From positions 386,001 through 450,000 of the forward strand of contig JAOTOL010001394.1 in assembly GCA_034440575.1 (NCBI GenBank): a DNA stretch of 64,000 nucleotides. Reading direction: 5' to 3'. This document shows positions 57,769-64,000 of this stretch, piece by piece (the stretch's first letter is position 1; the number at the start of each line of letters is the position of its first letter). The notes beneath the pieces were generated by a model, which was given only the letters and a program-made list of their open reading frames with translations, had not been told where the DNA came from and made no database searches. This stretch comes from Imbricaverruca yamaguchii (lineage: Eukaryota; Arthropoda; Thecostraca; Neoverrucidae). The position numbers and the translations under genes are program-made.

Positions 57769-57961
57769 ATGACAAGAAGGTGGTGGTGGCTGTTGACTTT
57801 ACTACACATCAACCATTGTGCCATGTGTAGTCTCCAATGTCTCACTCTGATTGGTTGCTGGTGAAGAATAGTGACAGGTGAGACTCTAACCCACAATCTT
57901 TCAATTGTGAGACAGGTAACTTACCCCTAGACTGTGTCCCCTATGACAAGAGGAGTGCTAT
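57769..57961 (-). mobile_element. tRNA-Val-like SINE, copy 5 (reverse), with TSD
   Basis: On the minus strand from 57,951: GGGGACACAGTCTAGGGGTA, then GGGTTAGAGTCTCACC (decayed B box), CACTATTCTTCACCAGCAAC and a poorly kept tail. ATGACAAGA flanks it at 57,769-57,777 and 57,953-57,961. It is the most diverged copy, so the family has been active over a long time. Confidence 0.8.
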
Positions 57962-58544
57962 TCTTCCCACAATAAAGATTATGCTTGTATTCCAGGCTGA
58001 TTTTAAAGATAACAGGAAATGTACAAGTTAACCAAAATATGTTATATCCAGCCCAGATTATCTTCATCTACTGGAGAAAAAACTTCTTCAAATGTAAATG
58101 CACCTAATTGTATTTGTATGTATTTGTCAACTGGTGTCACCCTTTGTCCATTCTGTAAAAATGCAGCCAATAAATGCACCATTTCAATGTTAGCAGATCT
58201 GGCCCAAATCATCTAGTTTTCTCAGAGCTGCTGTGGTCAAGTAAATAGTCAAAATTCACTGAAAGGTATTTACATTGCAGTAGCCATTGCATATCATTTG
58301 TTAAAATTATTCTGGAACCAAATTGTTTCCAGATGATGTAATGTGGGCTTGAAGGAAATGTTTGGTCTACCTTCTAATAAAGGTGACTTTGTCTATTAAA
58401 TCCATGGGACATTGGTCTTGTCTAATTTTATATGGTTTGTGAAGTCATATGAGGGATGGTTTGCACCTTAGTAACTATTGCTTTTTTCAAGAACAGCAAT
58501 TATAATATTTCATTGCTGTTTTTTGCCAGTTTTTCTAGCATGGT

Positions 58545-58612
58545 ACATGGGCGCTGTATAACCACTGCAGTTGATGCGCCCTAAAACCCAAATAACTAAC
58601 TAACTAACTAAC
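58545..58612 (+). mobile_element. SINE 3'-tail fragment with (CTAA)n
   Basis: GGGCGCTGTATAACCACTGC, AGTTGATGCGCCCTAAAACC and then (CTAA)n. It shares its layout with the tails of the full SINEs. Confidence 0.6.
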
Positions 58613-58711
58613 CTCTTCAGTAGCATTCAATTTCCTGCCACCCATTGTATCTCACGGTGTTGCCTCCAAACCCAGATACATAACCTTGCATTTTTGTATA
58701 GTTCAAAGCAG

Positions 58712-58830
58712 GGATGCGGAGCCGGAGCCGGAACCGGAACATTTTTCCCGGAGCCGGAGCCGGAGCCGCCGGGACATTTTACTCGAAGCCGAAGTCGGAG
58801 CCGGAGCCGTCAAAAGCAGGGCGGCTCCGA
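58712..58830. repeat. GGAGCC hexamer-rich repeat, copy 1
   Basis: GGAGCCGGAGCC-type hexamers surround a constant GGGACATTTTACTCG core. A second copy is at 60,425-60,565. Confidence 0.85.
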
Positions 58831-59102
58831 CTCCGAAAGAGGTGTAAATTAAACAAAATTAGTGAACTTGAAATGAGCACATTATACCTAGTATGGTATG
58901 GTATGGTATGAAAACGCATTTTTAAAAGCCAAAATGTTTAAATACGAGTAACATGTAAAAGTATCATGAAATAATGGTAGAATAACCAATAACCATATTC
59001 TGGCCTCAGTAGTCAATGCAATAGTTCCATGTTTAGTTTAGTTAAGGTCATTGTTTCCATCATCAATGGGTTGTTGTACCTTATTAGACATGATGTCAAA
59101 CA

Positions 59103-60258
59103 TTACAATTTACAACAATGGTGTTCCTTGGACCGTTCACCACAGAACAGCTGCCCCGCCGGGCCGTCCAGTCCGTGCATCTCCTGCAACACCATCTTGA
59201 AGCCCTTGTGCTGCGTGGAGTCGGTGATATGGGTCTCGACGTGCTGGAATATTTCCTCCGCCGGTTTCCCCTTCACGGCAGCCAGAATATCGAACCCGAG
59301 GTCCACCTGCAGGGCAATATCCTCGGTGGTCTCCCCACTAACGTTGATCAGTGGCAGGGGGAAGGGGAGCTCTTAGCCAACATGAATCCCCTGGACAGAA
59401 AACTGGCCCACCCTTTTCTTGGTGGTGGAATCTATGGTATGTGTAGTCATTCTTCCTTCACCTGACTTTTCACTGACCTCATCTGCAGTCAGAGACAGCG
59501 ATTGAGTCTCGAGCAAATTGAGCGCCTCCCTGATATTTGGCTTGGCAGGTGGCATATCCTTGTCAAATCGGTCATCCTCGCTGCCACCCAGCTTCCACTT
59601 CCTATCAAACATTTCGTTGCCGACCTCGCCCACAGCATTGGAAGCTTCGTCTATCGACAGACCGTGGCCTGACAGGTTAGCGACTGTGCGGTATAATTTC
59701 TCTTTCACTACTCGCTTTGACTCTGATGTGCCGATATTCAGGGGGAATCTGGTCCTGGACCTGCTGCACCTCGTCGCTTTCCATGAACAACCTCCTCTTC
59801 ATCAGCACCAGCTCCACAGGATCACTGTAGTCGCCATCTTTCGTTGGTGTCGGCTCTGTGTTGCTGCTCGTCAACGGGATTTTTACACGCTCCACTAGTA
59901 GCTCTGCGATAGCGTCCAGCGACTTGAATCGGAACTGCTCGTTCCTCTGCATCTTGCTCGTACCTGGCCACGCCCTTGAATGTGAACATGTCCTGCACTG
60001 TGCCCTCGGCCGGAATTGGATTACTGTCTGCATCTCGGGTCGGCATGGGAGATGCGTCACTTGCTTTCAGCTCGTCTTACGAACGTATAAGTTACCAGCT
60101 ATCGCCATGTATCCCATCAGTATCTGTGTAACAGCTCGACCGCTGGCACCGGAGCGCCGCGCCGTGTCGCCGTAGCGGCGATTTTCAGCCGGCGGCCGGC
60201 CCGCCGGCCGCCCGTATTGACGCCGCGGTGCCGGTATGAGCCGCGCGGCGTTGAACAC
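59103..60258 (-). pseudogene. Unrecognised frameshifted coding region
   Basis: On the minus strand successive open segments in different frames read as one protein-like sequence: a GC-rich start, GTVQDMFTFKGVARYEQDAE, RFKSLDAIAELLVERVKIPL, VELVLMKRRLFMESDEVQQV, then ANLSGHGLSIDEASNAVGEV, FDRKWKLGGSEDDRFDKDMP, PNIREALNLLETQSLSLTAD, and lastly DLGFDILAAVKGKPAEEIFQ and KMVLQEMHGLDGPAGQLFCG. Codon use looks coding and differs from the AT-rich flanks. I do not recognise the family. It could be a cellular gene or the coding part of a DNA transposon. The GGAGCC repeats on both sides (58.7 and 60.4 kb) are in direct orientation. Confidence 0.4.
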
Positions 60259-60424
60259 CGAAAAGTGATTTGGGCGGGGGCGGGTGTTTATTTAAAGATA
60301 GATACAGGGTTTATATGGGAAAGTTGCTTATAATTGTCTGAAGTTCGAGCCCCTGAGTTGTCGCGGCTAACTTCTTTTTACATCCCCCAACCTCTTACTT
60401 AATGGATCGATCACGTTTGGGATG

Positions 60425-60565
60425 TACGGAGCCGCCGGAGCCGGTACATTTTGTCCGGAGCCGGAGCCAGAACCGGAGCCGCCGGGACATTTTACTCGGA
60501 GCCGGAGTCGGAGTCGAAGCCGGTATACTTCCCCGGAACCGGAGTCGGAGCCGGAGCCGTCTAAA
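60425..60565. repeat. GGAGCC hexamer-rich repeat, copy 2
   Basis: Same composition and same GGGACATTTTACTCG core as the copy at 58,712, with a duplicated middle. Confidence 0.85.
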
Positions 60566-60589
60566 ATTTTCCCGCACCCAAGCCTAGTT

Positions 60590-61300
60590 GAATATTACTA
60601 GATTGATCACTACTGTCAGCTACTCCTACCAATTTGATGTCATCAGCAAATTTCAACGCCCTATTATCAGCCCTACTTCACTGTTATTCACAAAGGTGAT
60701 AAAGAGAAGTGGTCCTTGAACAGAGCTCTGTGGCACTCCATTCAAAATTGTAAAACCTTTCCATCATTCCTATGCTAATGTAGTTGCTGAATTGGGTGCC
60801 CATATGTAACTATCAAAAGCTTTGCTAAAATCCAAGCACGTAACATACATCTTGCTTTGATTGTCTACTTCTTTAGTTGCATGCTCCATTCACCCTGATA
60901 GGTTAGTTAAACAAGATCTTCAAGATGGAAATCCATGTTGGGTATCCCAGAAGGTCATGGCTATCTAGATGAGTTTGAATATTCTACTTGACCAGTTTTT
61001 CTAGAACCTTGCAATCTATTGACGCCAAACTGACTGGCATGTGGTTTCCTACACGCTTGATGCTTCCCCTTTTGAAAACATGTACTACATTTGTATTTTG
61101 TCAATGTTCAGGTACTTCAGAATACTCCATGGACTGCCTGAAAATGATACCTAGGGGAACTGCAAATGATTTAGCATACTCTACTAATATCCTAGGAAAT
61201 ATATCATCTGCCCCAGAAGCTTTTTTAAATTTTATTTTCTGCAAGTTTTTCGACAGCTTCTGTATTTATTGTAAGATGATGCACTCTGCACTACATAACC
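60590..61300 (-). pseudogene. Old CR1/L2-like reverse transcriptase fragment
   Basis: Minus strand, many stops: EYAKSFAVPLGIIFRQSMEY, SEVPEHWQNTNVVHVFKRGS, GNHMPVSLASIDCKVLEKLV, later ILNGVPQSSVQGPLLF (motif B) and KFADDIKLVG (motif C). These are in the order of a CR1/L2 reverse transcriptase. The copy is much more degraded than the other CR1 pieces and belongs to a different lineage. Confidence 0.8.
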
Positions 61301-62250
61301 GGGCAGCCTATTCCATTGATCAACCATTCTTAAACCGAGAGCCTGCTGCCATTTAATCGTCATGCCTCTTGACTTGTCAGACATGGAATATCAAATCCAT
61401 AATTTTATCGCTTTGAAAAGTCTTACTGATGAACCGATTCATCACGAAAACGCGTCACACCAAGGCCACCTTCCGTTGATCAATGAGTAGGACGAAGCGG
61501 CATAATAGGATGTGTACACTTTTTGGTGGAGTTGATAGTCGTGTCGCATGCAAAGAGGATTTTCTGTAAGCAGGTTTTATTTAACTAAGTCGAGGCATTG
61601 AGTAACCAAAGCATAGAACGAAGAGAAAGTGAGATCAGTCCTGAGTGATGTAAAGTGGCCAAGAGACATGACTGCATGACTGCAGTTCCGAGGGTACATA
61701 TGTGTGCTGAATTCGAATCAACGCCGCCAAATATATAATATACGTTTTGTTAAAAGGTCTGATTCGGCCAGCCTGAATTGATGGCGTTGGACATCGAGAC
61801 CAGTACAGTTTATGTCTGAGAGCTCCTAACAATATATGATGTCATGCAGTAAAGTGCAGCAAATCGATAAAAGCCTGCGCTTTCATCAACAATACACCTA
61901 CCGAACCCTCAGAAACGCCAGTTTGTTTACGTATCGGTGACATTATATTACCTAACCATAATTGTGTGTTTGTTCAAAGAAGTGCAAATGATGTGCCATC
62001 AGCTATTGGAATGGGTGTATATGTCTTCTATCAGTCGATGCTTTGCTTAGTGTTCCTAAATTCTTATGGGTGAAGTCAGAGGTCCACATGGACAGATGTA
62101 TGTGACATATGGACATTGGTAATCCATTTGGTCCCTTGTCATTCCACTTACAACAATTGTAACTTTGTTTGTAGAGTTCGTACTGAAACTCACGTGGCAA
62201 ACTCGCGTGTTTTAATTTGGTTTAACGCAACCGACATTCACAGAAAGCCG
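61301..62250. other. No gene recognised; upstream region of SEH1
   Basis: No conserved coding sequence. The SEH1 promoter and 5' UTR presumably lie in the last few hundred bases before 62,308, but I see no clear TATA box or initiator that decides a start. Confidence 0.4.
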
Positions 62251-62307
62251 GTGGCTTCTAAGATCGAGCTCGTGAGCTGTGTGTTGTAAGCCAATATACA
62301 CCGGGCG

Positions 62308-63411
62308 ATGACTTCCTTCAAACATCGCAATATTGAGTCAGGCCACCAAGACCTGATTAACGACGTGGCGTTCGACTTCTACGGCCGGCGACTGGCCACA
62401 TGCTCGAGCGACCACACGGTAAAGGTGTGGGACCAGGACGAGGCTGGCCAATGGCATTGCACGTGCAAATGGAAGGCGCACTCTGGCGCAGTATGGAAGG
62501 TGACTTGGGCGCACCCCGAGTTCGGCCAGGTGCTGGCCACCTGCTCCTTCGACCGGACAGCTGCCGTCTGGGAGGAGATAGTCAGCGACGCGTCGGTCGA
62601 CCACCACCAGAACACTTGGATACGGCGTGCGCCGCTGGTCGACTCGCGCACATCGGTGGCCGACGTACGCTTCTCGCCGCGCTACATGGGTCTCCAGCTG
62701 GCCACCGTGTCGGCTGACGGCGTCATCCGCATCTACGAGGCGATGGACGTGATGAATCTGAGCACATGGTCCCTGGAGCACGAGCTCAACATGCGCTGTG
62801 CCGGCTCGTGCATCAGCTGGTCACCCGCGCCGTCGGGTCTGTCGCAGCTGCTGGCAGCCGGCTCTGAGGAGTCGGTGGGCGCAACAAATTCGCACACAGG
62901 CGGCGCCAAGGTGCTCGTGTACGAGTATAGCAAGGTGGCACGCAAGTGGAGCAAGGTGCAGAACCTCACCGCCATCGCCGACAAGGTGCACGATATCGCG
63001 TTTGCGCCCAACATGGGTCGCTCGTTCCACGTGCTGGGCATCGCGTCGTCTGACGTGCGCATTGTGGCGCTGACGCCGCCGATGGCCACTGACGGCGGCG
63101 TCGGCGCGGCGCTGGAGGTGCGCGAGCTCGCGCGCTTGGACGACCACCGATCGGTGGTGTGGCGCGTCGCCTGGAGCATCACTGGCACCATCCTCGGCTC
63201 GTCCGGCGACGACGGTTGCGTCAGACTGTGGAAGGCTAACTATCTGCACCACTGGAAGTGCATCTGCAAGTTGCTGGCCGACAGCTCGGCCGGCGCAGAC
63301 CGCGAGACGGAGGGCGCCGCCGTCGGAGCCGCCTCCGGCAACGCTCTCTCCACGGCGAAGTACTACAAGATGGGCGCCATCACACACCCCAACGACGTGG
63401 CGTGGCACTGA
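62308..63411 (+). CDS. SEH1L: Nucleoporin SEH1 (WD40), intact, single exon
   Basis: A 367-residue complete frame (human SEH1 is about 360). It starts MTSFKHRNIESGHQDLI with the usual GHxDLIxDVxFDFxGRR block. Six WD40 blades follow: about residues 10-45 (LATCSSDHTVKVWD), 55-92 (ATCSFDRTAAVWEE), 108-150 (ATVSADGVIRIYEA), 160-215 (AKVLVYEYS), 222-255 (FHVLGIASSDVRIV) and 280-312 (GSSGDDGCVRLWKA). SEH1 forms an open six-bladed propeller completed by a blade from NUP85, in the Nup107-160 complex at the pore and kinetochore, and also serves in GATOR2. The C-terminal tail after KANY is low-complexity and variable. It has no introns, frameshifts or stops, so either the gene is naturally intronless in this lineage or it is a retrocopy; I see no poly-A tail or target duplication to prove the latter. 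No AATAAA is visible in the 590 bases downstream. Confidence 0.95.
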   Translation: MTSFKHRNIESGHQDLINDVAFDFYGRRLATCSSDHTVKVWDQDEAGQWHCTCKWKAHSGAVWKVTWAHPEFGQVLATCSFDRTAAVWEEIVSDASVDHHQNTWIRRAPLVDSRTSVADVRFSPRYMGLQLATVSADGVIRIYEAMDVMNLSTWSLEHELNMRCAGSCISWSPAPSGLSQLLAAGSEESVGATNSHTGGAKVLVYEYSKVARKWSKVQNLTAIADKVHDIAFAPNMGRSFHVLGIASSDVRIVALTPPMATDGGVGAALEVRELARLDDHRSVVWRVAWSITGTILGSSGDDGCVRLWKANYLHHWKCICKLLADSSAGADRETEGAAVGAASGNALSTAKYYKMGAITHPNDVAWH

Positions 63412-64000
63412 CGAACTGCCGGACCGGTGGCGTCATCTGGATGCGCGGCGCACACTGAACCGAACGTGCACGTCATGTGACGGTGGCGAATGCGATATGT
63501 ACTCGTGCAGGGCAACAAGTGATTGCTTTGTGACATTGCTATTTTGTGTGTATTTCTGTGGATAGAATTTGGCACCGGTGTCCGTTATTTCAGAGTCTTT
63601 CGAATTGTTCAGTCCGGTTGTTTTTTCTGTGTGCGTGTATCGCTCGCGGACTGGTTCACGCTTACCTAACACAGTTTGTCATTTGGCATCTGCACCACCT
63701 TATATATTACTTTTCTGGCGCCTGTTCTGGAACATATGGTGTAGAGTATGTGATTGTAAACACAATTTAGAAGCCGGTGCATCTATGCTTGAATACCTAC
63801 ACCATTCAGGACACTAATACTGTAAAATGTAACGTGAAAATAATTATTCCGGACGAGCCGTGAAACTATTACAACATGAAGCACATATACCACTGGGAGA
63901 GCTGTGTATAATGTAGATTTACATTTTTGGAATATCCACTGATGGATGCGGCCGTCAATATTTGTTCAATATTTGTTCAATATTTGTAAATATGTGTAGG
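63412..64000. other. SEH1 3' UTR and flank
   Basis: AT-rich sequence with ATATTTGTTCA repeats at the window end (63,957-63,990). No second gene seen. Confidence 0.5.

Overview
The window is repeat-rich animal DNA. There are no operons or bacterial signals. It holds several non-LTR retrotransposon (LINE) families, tRNA-derived SINEs, a TTAA-flanked MITE family and many minisatellites. The conserved genes are GC-rich and encode metazoan nuclear-pore proteins. I infer an invertebrate, perhaps an arthropod, but nothing here fixes the taxon.

Layout. 1-4,550: two degraded LINE pieces on the minus strand (an I/Jockey-like gag plus endonuclease, and a CR1/L2-like endonuclease). 5,141-5,206: a near-perfect hairpin. 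6,590-6,890: a decayed THAP zinc-finger remnant. 7,320-8,880: a CR1-like LINE piece with an SGNH-esterase ORF1. 9,100-15,200: SINEs, two TTAA-flanked MITEs and a LINE RNase H tail. 15,200-20,900: mostly unrecognised sequence with one SINE. 20,920-23,430: two more MITE derivatives and a second RNase H LINE tail. 24,690-25,290: an L1/Tx1-like endonuclease piece. 25,718-about 35,460: fragments I read as an ELYS/AHCTF1-like nucleoporin gene, broken by a 77-bp array, a 10-bp array, a CR1 copy (about 29,180-32,215) and a SINE inserted in a repeat-coding exon. 36,700-44,560: minisatellites, a SINE and another MITE. 45,430-46,456: a CR1 3' end whose truncated edge became a 20-bp satellite. 46,800-55,045: related dispersed repeats. 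55,046-56,440: a CR1 reverse-transcriptase piece. 59,100-60,260: an unrecognised broken reading frame. 60,590-61,300: an old CR1/L2 RT fragment. 62,308-63,411: an intact, intronless SEH1 gene.

The only clearly intact cellular gene is SEH1, a six-bladed WD40 protein of the Nup107-160 (Y) complex. ELYS recruits that same complex to chromatin, so two functionally linked nucleoporin loci lie about 27 kb apart. The ELYS-like locus carries frameshifts (three at homopolymers, which may be base-calling errors), a CpG-type nonsense codon and a SINE with a perfect target-site duplication. It is either a decaying copy or a real gene seen through sequence errors plus a true insertion.

The points I would follow up first are the TTAA/CCCG MITE family with its 96-bp minimal copy, SINE families with different tRNA heads but a shared 3' tail, the satellite born inside a LINE, the phase-consistent intron model for the 77-bp array, and the 21-residue RKSSR repeat in the ELYS-like tail. 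I found no CRISPR array, no rRNA and no genuine tRNA gene.
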